Shown here: positions 47,159-55,221 of the stretch, one piece after another | Layout of the letters: every line of letters begins with the position of its first letter | Position numbering within the stretch: the first letter of the stretch is position 1 | Source: Candidatus Ancillula prorhinotermitis | GTDB taxonomy: Bacteria; Actinomycetota; Actinomycetes; Actinomycetales; Bifidobacteriaceae | Assembly (NCBI GenBank): GCA_031280795.1 | Contig: JAITGF010000014.1 | Coordinates: 43,235 to 107,234 of the forward strand | Direction of reading: 5' to 3' | Length of the DNA stretch: 64,000 bases | Program-made: the position numbers and the translations under genes | Notes under the pieces: generated by a model | What the model was told of the DNA's origin: nothing | Seen by the model: the letters and a program-made list of their open reading frames with translations, nothing else | Database searches by the model: none

Positions 47159-49027
47159 GTGTCAGATATACCAACTTCGCCAGGCGTTTACAAATGGCGT
47201 GATAGTAATGAACGCGTAATTTACGTCGGTAAAGCTAAGAATTTGCGCTCACGACTGAGCTCGTATTTTGCCGCCCCCGAAACTTTACACCCCCGCACTG
47301 CCCAAATGGTGCAGACAGCCCAGTCACTTGAGTTCACAATTGTGCACACTGAGATTGAAGCACTCACGCTCGAGTACTCCTGGATTAAAGAGTTTGAGCC
47401 GCGATTTAACGTCATCTTTCGCAGTGATGATAAAAGCTACCCGTACTTAAAAATCACCAATGAAGAGTTCCCTTGTGCGCAAATCACCCGCGAAAAGCAC
47501 CGGAGGAATGCTAAATACTACGGTCCATACCCGAAAACCTGGGCGATTCGTACCACATTTGGGAGTTTGCAGGAGCTATATAAAGTTCGAAACTGCACTA
47601 ATGCTGTCTTCAATAATTCGAAGCGCCAAGGAAGGCCATGCCTGCTTGGGTACATTAATAAATGCTCAGCGCCTTGCGTAGGGAGAATCTCTGTAGGTGA
47701 CTATGCAAAATCGATTCAAAGCGTGAAGGAGTTTCTAAAGGGTGATATAAGAACAACTAGCAGTTTGCTAAAACAGCAGATGGAGGTCGCTTCAAAGTCG
47801 ATGCAGTTTGAAATGGCAGCGAAACTACGAGACCAGCTTGAGGCTATAGAGATCGTGGCGGAAAAAAATAACACAGAGCTTAGCCGTAATGCTAATATTG
47901 ATGTAATTGGAGCCTGGGGCGACGATTTAGAGCTTGGTGTGCACATTTTTTTCATCCGTAAAGGCTTCATCATCGGCGAAAAGGTATGGGTTTTAGAAAG
48001 GGGTGTTGATGAAGATGATGGTTTGAGCATGCAAAATATCATCCTCGACACATATTTGAACACTGATGACATCCCGCCCGAAATTGCCGTGTGCACTCTA
48101 CCATCGAGTCTAGATACCTTAGTGCAGCTTTTAGAAGGCGTACGCAAAGCTAAGGTGAACTTACATCAAGGTATGCGTGGACGTACTCGTGACCTGGTCG
48201 AAAAGGCGGTAAACAATGCTAAACAAACTCTTGAATCAGCTAGAAAACGACGAAGCTCGGATTTAACATCACGCAATCAGGCCATCGACGAAATACGAGT
48301 TGCTTTGAATTTAAAGCGCCCTCCGCTGCGCATAGAATGCTTTGATATATCGCATCTCCAGGGAGAGCATCAAACTGGTGCAATGGTGGTGTTTGAAGAT
48401 GGTCTTGCCAAGAAGAAGTATTACCGGCTGTACAATCTGCGTGGAAGCTTCATTAAGTGGAGTAAAGATGGTGTGCCAGACGATACTGCAGCAGTCTATG
48501 AAGTAATACGCCGACGTTTAGAGCATAGCGAATCGAGTGGTGACGACACCGAAAATGAGTCGAGCAAGGATGCGAGTGATGAGCCAAGCAAACGATTCGC
48601 CTATGCGCCCGATCTGCTCCTGATCGACGGCGGTAAGCCCCAAGTTAATGCCGCCTATAGGGCTCTTAAAGACCTGGGCAAGGAAAACGATATCGCTCTC
48701 GCTGGAATCGCTAAGCGCTTAGAGGAAATATGGCTACCAGGTGAAAGTACACCCGTTATAATGCCCAGGCATAGTTTAGGGCTGTATCTACTCCAGCAAC
48801 TTCGCGACGAATCCCACCGCTTTTCGGTAGTGTCGATGCGTAAGCGATATGCGAAGAAAATTAAAACGTCTAAGCTAGATAATGTCCCTGGACTTGGACC
48901 ACAGAAACAAAAAGCCCTGCTAAAAGCGTTTAAAAGCTTGAAGAAAATGCAACAAGCACCACTAGAAGACCTAACACGCGTGAAAGGCATCACTGAAGAA
49001 ATTGCAGTTGCGATTAAGGGGCTGTAA
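47159..49027 (+). CDS. uvrC: Excinuclease ABC subunit C
   Basis: Dual-incision nuclease of nucleotide excision repair, 622 aa. It has a GIY-YIG domain (SPGVYKWRDSNERVIYVGKAKNLRSRL, ~8-35), Cys-rich YINKCSAPCVGRIS, UVR motif (KSMQFEMAAKLRDQLEAIE), the RNase H-like nuclease with DISHLQGEHQTGAMVVFEDG and DLLLIDGGKPQVNAA, then HhH at the C-terminus. GTG 47159 matches the family N-terminus. It stands alone on the plus strand between divergent rpoZ and convergent pepP. Confidence 0.97.
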   Translation: MSDIPTSPGVYKWRDSNERVIYVGKAKNLRSRLSSYFAAPETLHPRTAQMVQTAQSLEFTIVHTEIEALTLEYSWIKEFEPRFNVIFRSDDKSYPYLKITNEEFPCAQITREKHRRNAKYYGPYPKTWAIRTTFGSLQELYKVRNCTNAVFNNSKRQGRPCLLGYINKCSAPCVGRISVGDYAKSIQSVKEFLKGDIRTTSSLLKQQMEVASKSMQFEMAAKLRDQLEAIEIVAEKNNTELSRNANIDVIGAWGDDLELGVHIFFIRKGFIIGEKVWVLERGVDEDDGLSMQNIILDTYLNTDDIPPEIAVCTLPSSLDTLVQLLEGVRKAKVNLHQGMRGRTRDLVEKAVNNAKQTLESARKRRSSDLTSRNQAIDEIRVALNLKRPPLRIECFDISHLQGEHQTGAMVVFEDGLAKKKYYRLYNLRGSFIKWSKDGVPDDTAAVYEVIRRRLEHSESSGDDTENESSKDASDEPSKRFAYAPDLLLIDGGKPQVNAAYRALKDLGKENDIALAGIAKRLEEIWLPGESTPVIMPRHSLGLYLLQQLRDESHRFSVVSMRKRYAKKIKTSKLDNVPGLGPQKQKALLKAFKSLKKMQQAPLEDLTRVKGITEEIAVAIKGL

Positions 49028-49068
49028 CCGCCTAATTTTGCTTCAAAGCTCTACATGATCATACCACC

Positions 49069-50529
49069 TCACACTAGCCCTTGCAAGCGCTTCATCCAGG
49101 CCTCCACGTGGTTAGCGGTGCGCGGAATGCTTTTGGAGAGGTTTTTTGCGCCATCTTCAGTCACCAGAATGTTATCTTCAATACGCACACCAATGCCACG
49201 GTACTTCTCAGGAACCAGCTTATCTTCAGACTTAAAGTAAAGACCAGGCTCAATCGTGAAAACCATCCCCTCTTTAAGTGTTCCTTCGAAATACTCAGAT
49301 GCCCTCGCATGGGCGCAATCGTGCACGTCAAGCCCAAGATGATGTGAAGTACCATGCACCATCCAGCGCCGATGTTGACCACCATTTTCAGATAGAACTT
49401 CCTCGAGCGTCGCATCCTTGATAATGTTGAGATCAATGAGGCGCTTAGCGATAACCTCCATGGCGGCGTTATGTACATCATAAAACCTTGCCCCAGGTTT
49501 TACAACCCCAAAGGCAGCATCGGCGGCTTCAAGGACGATATCGTAGACGGTACGCTGAACTTCGCTGAAGCTTGCAGAAATCGGTAAGGTGCGGGTAATG
49601 TCAGCCGTGTACAATGACTCAACCTCCACGCCAGCGTCGAGCAGTAAAAGCTCACCTTTCTTTAGTGTACCGTTATTGCGAATCCAGTGCAAAGTTGTGG
49701 CATGCTCTCCACTAGCCACAATTGTGTCGTAGCCAACATTATTTCCCTTATGGAGCGCATTAGCCAGAAACTCACCTTCAACTATTCTCTCAGAGCGCGC
49801 CTTTCCAGTGGCATCAGGCAGGCTACGAATTACACGTTCAAACCCTTCGCGTGTGGCTTTTATGGCTTTTTCAATCTCCCCCACCTCAAAGGAATCTTTC
49901 ACTAAACGCAACTCTGATGCAAACTCAACCAGCTTTGCATCACCCCCTTCTTCTGTAAGCATTCGAGTCTTACTCCAAGGCGGTAGTGGCTTTTTCAAGT
50001 CTGCTTTGAGCTGTTCAAGTGGAGCCGTTTCCAAGCCGGTTTTGCTAGCAAAAGTCTTTAAATCCGGCCGCTTCCCCACCCAAAATTCCCCGTGAGACGC
50101 ACTTGTGTAAAACTCTTCCGAAGTGCGATCTTTCATCGGATCAATATATAATGTGCAGATGTGGGTACGCAATTTACCTTGGGGTAGCTTTACTTTTACT
50201 GGCTCAAAGACTAAAACTGCTCCAGGCTCGTAGTCAGCCCCAAGCCCCGTGAAGTAGGCAAATTCTGTAAATGGGCGAAAACGGTAGTCAGTATCGTTAG
50301 CACGTCGTTTAAGGTTGCCGGCTTCAATAATCAAACGGTCACCTTGAAATTTTTCTGATAGTTTGGCACGTCTAGCGGCTGCAAATTGTGTCTCCGGGTT
50401 ATTCTCTAAACCTACAGGCAATACATCCCCCCAGTTCGAGCTCATATACTGCTTGAAATCATCACTACTTGGACGCTCCGACCTCAAGCGATTTGTCGAA
50501 ATTGCCGTACTTGAACTGTTTTTACTCAT
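49069..50529 (-). CDS. pepP: Xaa-Pro aminopeptidase (M24B)
   Basis: Removes N-terminal residues before Pro, 486 aa. An AMP_N domain precedes the pita-bread M24 domain. Metal ligands are visible: Asp in LLLDAGVEVESLYTADITRT (two), His in HHLGLDVHD, Glu in FTIEPGLYF and in GIGVRIEDNILV. ATG 50529 overlaps the end of the GNAT gene by 8 bp. The gene is convergent with uvrC. Confidence 0.95.
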   Translation of the reverse strand: MSKNSSSTAISTNRLRSERPSSDDFKQYMSSNWGDVLPVGLENNPETQFAAARRAKLSEKFQGDRLIIEAGNLKRRANDTDYRFRPFTEFAYFTGLGADYEPGAVLVFEPVKVKLPQGKLRTHICTLYIDPMKDRTSEEFYTSASHGEFWVGKRPDLKTFASKTGLETAPLEQLKADLKKPLPPWSKTRMLTEEGGDAKLVEFASELRLVKDSFEVGEIEKAIKATREGFERVIRSLPDATGKARSERIVEGEFLANALHKGNNVGYDTIVASGEHATTLHWIRNNGTLKKGELLLLDAGVEVESLYTADITRTLPISASFSEVQRTVYDIVLEAADAAFGVVKPGARFYDVHNAAMEVIAKRLIDLNIIKDATLEEVLSENGGQHRRWMVHGTSHHLGLDVHDCAHARASEYFEGTLKEGMVFTIEPGLYFKSEDKLVPEKYRGIGVRIEDNILVTEDGAKNLSKSIPRTANHVEAWMKRLQGLV

Positions 50530-50809
50530 ATATCAAATCTTTGTATTCAGGGTGTTTTTCAATGTAGCGCGAGAGATACGGGCAACGCACCCAAATCTTC
50601 AGCCCTGACTCGCGGATGAAGTCTAGAGTTGCGTGAGCCATCACCGAAGCTAGCCCCATACCTTCAAACTCTTCGGCAACTCCGGTGTGGTATATATCTA
50701 AATAACCTTTTCTAGGCATATACATGATTTCCCCGATCGGCGTGCCATCCATAAGTGCAACGAACTGATCTTCTTCGTCATCTCTTACAATTTCTAACTT
50801 ATGTGCCAT
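50522..50809 (-). CDS. Small GNAT-type N-acetyltransferase (YidJ/CG-like)
   Basis: 95 aa, a minimal GNAT fold: EDQFVALMDGTPIGEIMYMP, YHTGVAEEFEGMGLASVMAHATLDFIRESGLKIWVRCPYLSRYIEKHPEY. The GMGLA loop replaces the usual acetyl-CoA loop, and the CPYL..Y..KHPEY ending is characteristic. The substrate is unknown. AAGGAG precedes ATG 50809. It is coupled with pepP. Confidence 0.85.
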   Translation of the reverse strand: MAHKLEIVRDDEEDQFVALMDGTPIGEIMYMPRKGYLDIYHTGVAEEFEGMGLASVMAHATLDFIRESGLKIWVRCPYLSRYIEKHPEYKDLIYE

Positions 50810-50817
50810 AATTCTCC

Positions 50818-52197
50818 TTAAATATCACTCAACTTGTTTTCAAAACGACTATACTGCAATTGGGCGAGAACTTCAAAATCGCCAGTTCTTCCCGCGCGAT
50901 TTTTGGCTACGATTATATCGGCTTCACCACGTCGTGCTTTTTCATCATCATCATCGCGATTGTGGTACATCTCTTCTCTATGGACAAGAATCACCACGTC
51001 AGCGTCTTGCTCAATTGCGCCCGACTCTCGCAAGTCGGAAAGCTGTGGGCGTTTATCACCACGAGTTTCAGAGCCACGATTCAATTGCGAAATTGCTATG
51101 ATCGGGACACCGAGCTCCTTGGCCAAAAGCTTTAGCTTGCGCGACATGTCAGCCACTTCTTGCTGACGGCTTTCAACTCTCATACCAGATGACATCAGCT
51201 GTAAGTAATCCACAATAATCAAGCCGATACCCTTGTCGAACTTCGAGAAAAGGCGCCTAGATTTGGTACGGATTTGCATAAGTGATATATTCGCAGAGTC
51301 GTCAATAAAGAGTGGTATTTCGTTGCCGTCGCTATCTAAAAGTGAGCGTTCGAATTGCTCGATCCTTTGCCACTCTCCGTCGCTCAAACGTCCATTTTGC
51401 AAGTTTCCGTGGTCAATCTCTTTTTCAGCGGCGATAAGGCGTAGGAGTATCTCAGGGTATGCCATCTCCAAATTGAAGATGATGGTAGGTATTTTCTTCC
51501 CTATAGCAGCTTTACGGGCGATATCTAGTGCTAAGGTTGACTTACCAACACCAGGGCGCGCAGCCACCACCACCATTTGTCCGGGCTTCAAACCGTGTAA
51601 GAAGTGGTTATCTAACATCTTCAATCCAGTAGGCACACCATCTAGGCCATTCGAGCTTTGAGCCGAGCGGATGATGTCTTTAGCTGCCCCTAGACCTTCT
51701 CGAAGCGAAACGTAGTCTTGATTGGTGTCGCTGTGCGAGAGAGCAAAGACTTCGGACTCTGCAATATCGATGGCATTCTTCGCATCACGCCCTTCGGTAG
51801 TATGACCCACTTGCTGGATGCGCACGCCGGCGGCGATAATGTTCCTAAGCGTAGCGTGCTCTTTTACAATATTCGCATAGTAGGTTACGTTCGCAGTTGA
51901 TATTACATTTGCAGCCAAATCGGCTATGAACTCACGACCACCCACCTTTTCTAGAACCCCAGCTTTACTGAGCGCGTCCACAACTGTAATACTATCAACC
52001 GGCTTAGCGGCACTGAAAAGCTGTAGCTCAATATCGAAGATGATTTCATTTTGGGGTGAATAGAAGTCTTTGGGGGAAAGTGTATCGACTACATCTGCAA
52101 ATGAATCCTGATCTAAAAGCAGGGCGCCGATGACTGAACGTTCAGCATCTAAATCGTGCGGTAACGTCTTCAGGTTTAGCACATCTTGGGCACTCAT
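50818..52197 (-). CDS. dnaB: Replicative DNA helicase DnaB
   Basis: Hexameric replication helicase, 459 aa. The N-terminal helical domain is followed by RecA fold with Walker A ARPGVGKS (213-220), Walker B LIIVDYLQLM, and QLNRGSE/SDLRESGAIEQDADVV. No intein is present. ATG 52197 has GGAGTGAT. The SRP RNA gene ends about 25 bp upstream on the same strand and no separate dnaB promoter is seen. Confidence 0.97.
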   Translation of the reverse strand: MSAQDVLNLKTLPHDLDAERSVIGALLLDQDSFADVVDTLSPKDFYSPQNEIIFDIELQLFSAAKPVDSITVVDALSKAGVLEKVGGREFIADLAANVISTANVTYYANIVKEHATLRNIIAAGVRIQQVGHTTEGRDAKNAIDIAESEVFALSHSDTNQDYVSLREGLGAAKDIIRSAQSSNGLDGVPTGLKMLDNHFLHGLKPGQMVVVAARPGVGKSTLALDIARKAAIGKKIPTIIFNLEMAYPEILLRLIAAEKEIDHGNLQNGRLSDGEWQRIEQFERSLLDSDGNEIPLFIDDSANISLMQIRTKSRRLFSKFDKGIGLIIVDYLQLMSSGMRVESRQQEVADMSRKLKLLAKELGVPIIAISQLNRGSETRGDKRPQLSDLRESGAIEQDADVVILVHREEMYHNRDDDDEKARRGEADIIVAKNRAGRTGDFEVLAQLQYSRFENKLSDI

Positions 52198-52221
52198 ATC
52201 ACTCCAGTTCTAAGTCAATAA

Positions 52222-52304
52222 AGCCTAGCGCACCACACCAACGCATCTTATCCTTGCTGCATTCCTGCCCTGGGGAGGTTCAGAGGTTAGTGCCCACGCT
52301 AGGT
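52222..52304 (-). ncRNA. ffs: Signal recognition particle RNA (4.5S type)
   Basis: About 83 nt. The conserved SRP core GGGCAGGAATGCAGCAAGG is read on the minus strand at about 52252-52270. The RNA is closed by a terminal helix CCTAGCG / CGCTAGG (near 52303-52297 and 52230-52224). TATACT with a TGG extension sits at the right place upstream. Its position directly before dnaB is unusual. Confidence 0.9.
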
Positions 52305-52319
52305 AATTTAAGTATACCA
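52304..52319 (-). promoter_or_regulatory. SRP RNA promoter
   Basis: TGG-TATACT (hexamer 52311-52316), +1 about 52304. Confidence 0.7.
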
Positions 52320-52353
52320 CATTTCACTCGCGCGTGCACGGCGATTTTCGGGC

Positions 52354-53022
52354 TTAGATTTGAGGGGCAGTTGCAGAAAAGTATTCAAGCAATGGCGTAA
52401 ACCACGCTACAAAAACCATGATTAAGGAAAGTGCGCCTAAGTATGCTATACAATTTGCTTTAGTGTACACTTTTATTTGTAGGCTAGTGCGGTTGCGTAG
52501 AATCAATAAAATGATTACTGTCAACATTATTATGCACGCAATAAACAATACTGAAATAATACCCACGTTGATAGCATTGACTTTATAAGCTTGACGGTAG
52601 TGGTAGTTGACATAGACTGGGTTCTGAAAGTTCAAGCGCGTATAGGCCATGCCGGCCAAGAAATTCGTAACCCCGAAAAACGCAAGGCAGACGTATTTGA
52701 ACCACGATATTTGATGATAGAATACGGCTAGTAGGAAAAATAGTATAAACAATACGGTCGGAATGAACCCGACTAAGAAAAATATGTGCTCAGAAAAATC
52801 AATATGCGAAAGATATACATCAGGAGATACGTGTACGCCTTCCCACTTTGCACCAAATCTAGCAAAAGAAAGACCGGTTGCTTGACCAACAACAGTAATG
52901 ATTAATGCAAGCAAACCAAAGAAGACGCCTTTGGGCACGAAAAACTTAGCTGTCAAAGTTGATATTTGATCAGACTCTTCAATTTTACTCTTATCGATTT
53001 CCATATTTTGCGCGCCGAACAT
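52354..53022 (-). CDS. Multi-pass membrane protein of unknown function
   Basis: 222 aa with about five membrane segments (FFGLLALIITVVGQ; FFLVGFIPTVLFILFFLLAVFY; KYVCLAFFGVTNFLAG; VGIISVLFIACIIMLTVIILLIL; LGALSLIMVFVAWFTPLL) and aromatic-rich loops. No family is recognised. It starts 20 bp downstream of the tRNA gene with no obvious promoter, so it may be read from the tRNA promoter. ATG 53022 or the internal ATG (MEIDK) could be used; neither has a good ribosome site. Confidence 0.65.
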   Translation of the reverse strand: MFGAQNMEIDKSKIEESDQISTLTAKFFVPKGVFFGLLALIITVVGQATGLSFARFGAKWEGVHVSPDVYLSHIDFSEHIFFLVGFIPTVLFILFFLLAVFYHQISWFKYVCLAFFGVTNFLAGMAYTRLNFQNPVYVNYHYRQAYKVNAINVGIISVLFIACIIMLTVIILLILRNRTSLQIKVYTKANCIAYLGALSLIMVFVAWFTPLLEYFSATAPQI

Positions 53023-53041
53023 TGAGCACCAATGCTTTGCG

Positions 53042-53115
53042 TAGCGAGGGGGGAACTCGAATCCCCGACCTCACGATTATGAGTCGTGCGCTCTAACCAG
53101 CTGAGCTACCCCGCC
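53042..53115 (-). tRNA. tRNA-Met (anticodon CAT)
   Basis: 74 nt, CCA not encoded. 5' GGCGGGG pairs with CCTCGCT through two G-U pairs. The D-arm (GCTC..GAGC), anticodon stem ACGAC / ATCGT with loop containing CAT, and T-arm GGGGA-TTCGAGT-TCCCC are normal. It resembles elongator tRNA-Met; tRNA-Ile2 with a lysidine-modified CAT cannot be fully excluded. Confidence 0.93.
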
Positions 53116-53153
53116 ATATTATGTAGTTGTTTCTTGCGTGAAAATGACATAAA

Positions 53154-53190
53154 GCATAGCGCCCCAGCTGCAGAAGCCGAAGCGCCATAC
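53154..53190 (-). terminator. Hairpin between rpsD and tRNA-Met
   Basis: GTATGGCGC (minus strand, 53190-53182) pairs with GCGCTATGC (53162-53154) allowing G-U pairs, nine base pairs, followed by TTTATG and later TTTT. It may terminate rpsD, or it may be the 5' leader hairpin of the tRNA transcript, whose +1 is predicted at its first base. Confidence 0.5.
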
Positions 53191-53205
53191 AAAATCATTA
53201 TAACA
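53190..53205 (-). promoter_or_regulatory. tRNA-Met promoter
   Basis: TGT-TATAAT (hexamer 53197-53202) lies 13 bp after the rpsD stop; +1 near 53190, 75 nt before the mature tRNA 5' end. Confidence 0.6.
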
Positions 53206-53214
53206 TATTCACTA

Positions 53215-53847
53215 TTAGCGCGCGTAGTACTCGACGACTAGGTTTTCCTCGCAAGTTACTGGAACTTCACTACGCTTAGGAGCACGCTCTAACTTAAACT
53301 GAAGCTTTGTGAGCTGAACGTCAAGATATGCTGGAACGTCTGGCAATACATCGCGATGTGCACCAGTTGCTGCCACGAAAAATGGCGCTAAAGGCTGACT
53401 CTTAGGGCGTACCTGTACAGTCTGACCAGGCTTAACTTTAGCAGATGGGCGATCAAGCTTAACTCCGTCGACCAAAAGGTGACCATGCACTACGATTTGA
53501 CGTGCTTGCTGGATAGTGCGCGCAAAACCCGCTCTAAGTACTAAAGCATCTAGGCGAGTTTCTAGAAACTCAATCATCACTTCACCAGTTAGACCTGGGC
53601 GCGTCTTCGCATGGTTATATGCCGCACGAAGCTGTTTTTCGCGCAAGGCGTACTGTGCACGTAGGCGCTGTTTTTCTTTAAGGCGGATTTTATAATCCGA
53701 ATCCTTACCTCTTCCGGAGCGTCCATGCTCACCTGGAGCGTAAGGGCGACGATCAAAATGCTTCTGCGCTTTAGGCGTCAGTGCAAGGCCGAGTGCGCGT
53801 GATAAGCGTACTTGACGGCGTGATTTTTTTATGCTAGTACCAGCCAT
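53215..53847 (-). CDS. rpsD: Ribosomal protein S4
   Basis: Primary 16S-binding protein, 210 aa. It has N-terminal SIKKSRRQVRLSRALGLAL, the KRRPYAPGEHG-like segment DRRPYAPGEHGRSGRGKDSDYKIRLKEKQRLRAQY and the S4 RNA-binding domain (RLDALVLRAGFARTIQQARQIVVHGHLLVDG). ATG 53847 follows GAGGAAAT; a longer frame to 53901 is not needed. It is a stand-alone gene with a leader of about 170 nt, suggesting autoregulation. Confidence 0.96.
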   Translation of the reverse strand: MAGTSIKKSRRQVRLSRALGLALTPKAQKHFDRRPYAPGEHGRSGRGKDSDYKIRLKEKQRLRAQYALREKQLRAAYNHAKTRPGLTGEVMIEFLETRLDALVLRAGFARTIQQARQIVVHGHLLVDGVKLDRPSAKVKPGQTVQVRPKSQPLAPFFVAATGAHRDVLPDVPAYLDVQLTKLQFKLERAPKRSEVPVTCEENLVVEYYAR

Positions 53848-54016
53848 TATTTCCTCTCGTATTACTACAAAGCCTGCGCTAACACATAAGCACATAAGCA
53901 TATGTCAAGCATTTCGTATGACACAAGCCTACGCGCAAAAATGCGCAGACTGAACCGGCGCAAGCGAAAACGAGCGCTAAGGTTCACTAAAGCGTTGACT
54001 TAACAACGCTACTTAC
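53848..54016 (-). promoter_or_regulatory. Structured 5' leader of rpsD
   Basis: About 169 nt between the predicted +1 and the start. On the minus strand it contains hairpins GCGTTG-ttaagt-CAACGC, a nested stem GAACC..GCGC / GCGC..GGTTC (53952-53985) and TGCGCA-tttt-TGCGCG. S4 is a known translational autorepressor in other bacteria; that this leader is its target is inferred. Confidence 0.55.
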
Positions 54017-54051
54017 ACTACAATTGTACCACATTCAAGTCTGCTTGTCAA
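54016..54051 (-). promoter_or_regulatory. rpsD promoter
   Basis: TTGACA (54046-54051), 17-bp spacer, TACAAT (54023-54028) with TGG extension: the best two-box promoter in the window. +1 about 54016. Confidence 0.8.
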
Positions 54052-54095
54052 ATCAAGATGATGGCATTTTTTGCTAGGGTATATTTCGTGCACTA

Positions 54096-54440
54096 TCAAC
54101 CACACCCTACACCTGGACCTGCCTTAGAAGTAGCATGCAAAGGTGGAAAGGTATTACTACTTATGCGCACCTGCACGTCCATGCCGTCAATGTCACAACT
54201 GCTTAGTGACGCTTCGTTGGCAATGGCTACTTCACGGGCAATTTCACAACCATCTAACGCATACGCCCGAAAAGTAGCTCCAGAAATTGCTACCAGGTCT
54301 GCCACATCTTGCAAAGAGTTACGTTTCGAAACAAGCCCTACGCCTCCCGATAGCGCCAAAGTAACCATGACCGAAAGTGCTAGTATACCAAGCGTGAGTA
54401 CACTTCCTGAGCCACGCTCATCACTTTTCAATGCGTGCAT
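54096..54440 (-). CDS. TadE-like secreted protein (Rv3654c type)
   Basis: 114 aa. The N-terminal DERGSGSVLTLGILALSVMVTLALSGGVGLVSKR is a prepilin-like Gly/Ser then hydrophobic segment, followed by QDVADLVAISGATFRAYALDGCEIAREVAIAN and two further Cys. This matches the small actinobacterial TadE-like family that follows TadE. It overlaps the TadE end by 20 bp, and starts at GTG 54440. Confidence 0.75.
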   Translation of the reverse strand: MHALKSDERGSGSVLTLGILALSVMVTLALSGGVGLVSKRNSLQDVADLVAISGATFRAYALDGCEIAREVAIANEASLSSCDIDGMDVQVRISSNTFPPLHATSKAGPGVGCG

Positions 54441-54816
54441 GCATCTTCGCCCTTGCCTCGTTGATGATAAATCCGAACGGGCTCTGAGGGTCGTTATATT
54501 GGGCAGTTACATCCACCCACGCGTCATGGTACTGCACAGAGTAGTCGACATTATCAATACTCTGGCTAAAATCGGTGGCAATTATCTCGTACACTTCATT
54601 AACGTCTTCTTCGCTCCCCTGACGCATGATCGCCTCCCGCACCAGCTCCTTAGCCACTTGCTGACACTTCGCAGTAGCCAAGGAGTAATTTGCCACCATC
54701 ACGATTAATCCGATAAAGAACAACACCACTGGTAAGCAAAGGGCAAACTCCACCGTTACGCTACCTGTATCATCTTCTAGAAGCTTCGCTTGGGCAAGTT
54801 TTGTCTTCACCATCAC
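54421..54816 (-). CDS. TadE-family pseudopilin
   Basis: 131 aa. The prepilin-like N-terminus DDTGSVTVEFALCLPVVLFFIGLIVMVANYSL has the conserved Glu five residues into the hydrophobic stretch. It is a Tad/Flp pilus minor pilin. GTG 54816 overlaps the upstream pilin stop as GTGA. No tadA/B/C or prepilin peptidase gene lies in the window. Confidence 0.85.
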   Translation of the reverse strand: MMVKTKLAQAKLLEDDTGSVTVEFALCLPVVLFFIGLIVMVANYSLATAKCQQVAKELVREAIMRQGSEEDVNEVYEIIATDFSQSIDNVDYSVQYHDAWVDVTAQYNDPQSPFGFIINEARAKMHARIEK

Positions 54817-55034
54817 GCAACCCCACCTAGAGCATTGGAGATGATATTTTGCAACATCTCCTTCACCCAGTCGCTTTTTAGTATCGCTACCAATACTCCA
54901 GCGAGACCAGCTGCGGCTACGAGCACAATTGCATACTCAACTGTTGCCATGCCTCTTTGGTCATGAGATATTTTCCTGACCAAATCGCGCCCGCTTTTAT
55001 CCGCATTCTCATTTACATTATCTGTTCGTTTCAT
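54813..55034 (-). CDS. Flp-type pilin (DUF4244-like)
   Basis: 73 aa. A charged leader ends in DQRG, then MATVEYAIVLVAAAGLAGVLVAIL with the Flp-pilin Glu-Tyr; a short C-terminal helix follows. ATG 55034 is chosen because AAAGGAG lies five bases upstream; the predicted mRNA begins with those very bases. First gene of a three-gene pilin operon, divergent from murJ. Confidence 0.85.
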   Translation of the reverse strand: MKRTDNVNENADKSGRDLVRKISHDQRGMATVEYAIVLVAAAGLAGVLVAILKSDWVKEMLQNIISNALGGVA

Positions 55035-55045
55035 ATCAACTCCTT

Positions 55046-55058
55046 TGTGCATATTATA
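55046..55058 (-). promoter_or_regulatory. pilin operon promoter
   Basis: TATAAT at 55053-55058; +1 about 55046, so the transcript would start with AAAGGAG, a 12-nt leader consisting only of the ribosome site and spacer. Confidence 0.6.
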
Positions 55059-55113
55059 AAACAACTAACATTCACAAATAACATACAGGAAACATATTGT
55101 GTTTAATTGCTAA

Positions 55114-55221
55114 TGTGGATAACGCGCTTCCTTCGATAAGATGTGCTTGTGAACTATATTGATACCGACTGTCAACAAATACATGACTAGATAAAATGAT
55201 GTATAATGTAAATGTGGATAA
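55114..55221 (+). promoter_or_regulatory. Two perfect DnaA-box 9-mers upstream of and at the murJ start
   Basis: TGTGGATAA (complement TTATCCACA) at 55114-55122 and 55213-55221, 99 bp apart. The second covers the murJ start codon. Two boxes are too few for an origin but could bind DnaA. Confidence 0.5.
55202..55213 (+). promoter_or_regulatory. murJ promoter, leaderless
   Basis: TATAAT (55202-55207) then six bases to GTG 55214. The in-frame ATG at 55196 lies before the -10 and cannot be on this transcript. Confidence 0.7.

Noticed and set aside
55035..55213. Possible oriC near murJ
   Set aside because: Only two DnaA boxes, no dnaA/dnaN/rpmH neighbours and no switch in gene orientation across the site.
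55196..55213. ATG start for murJ at 55196
   Set aside because: It lies upstream of the -10; the GTG six bases after TATAAT fits the pattern of the other leaderless genes.
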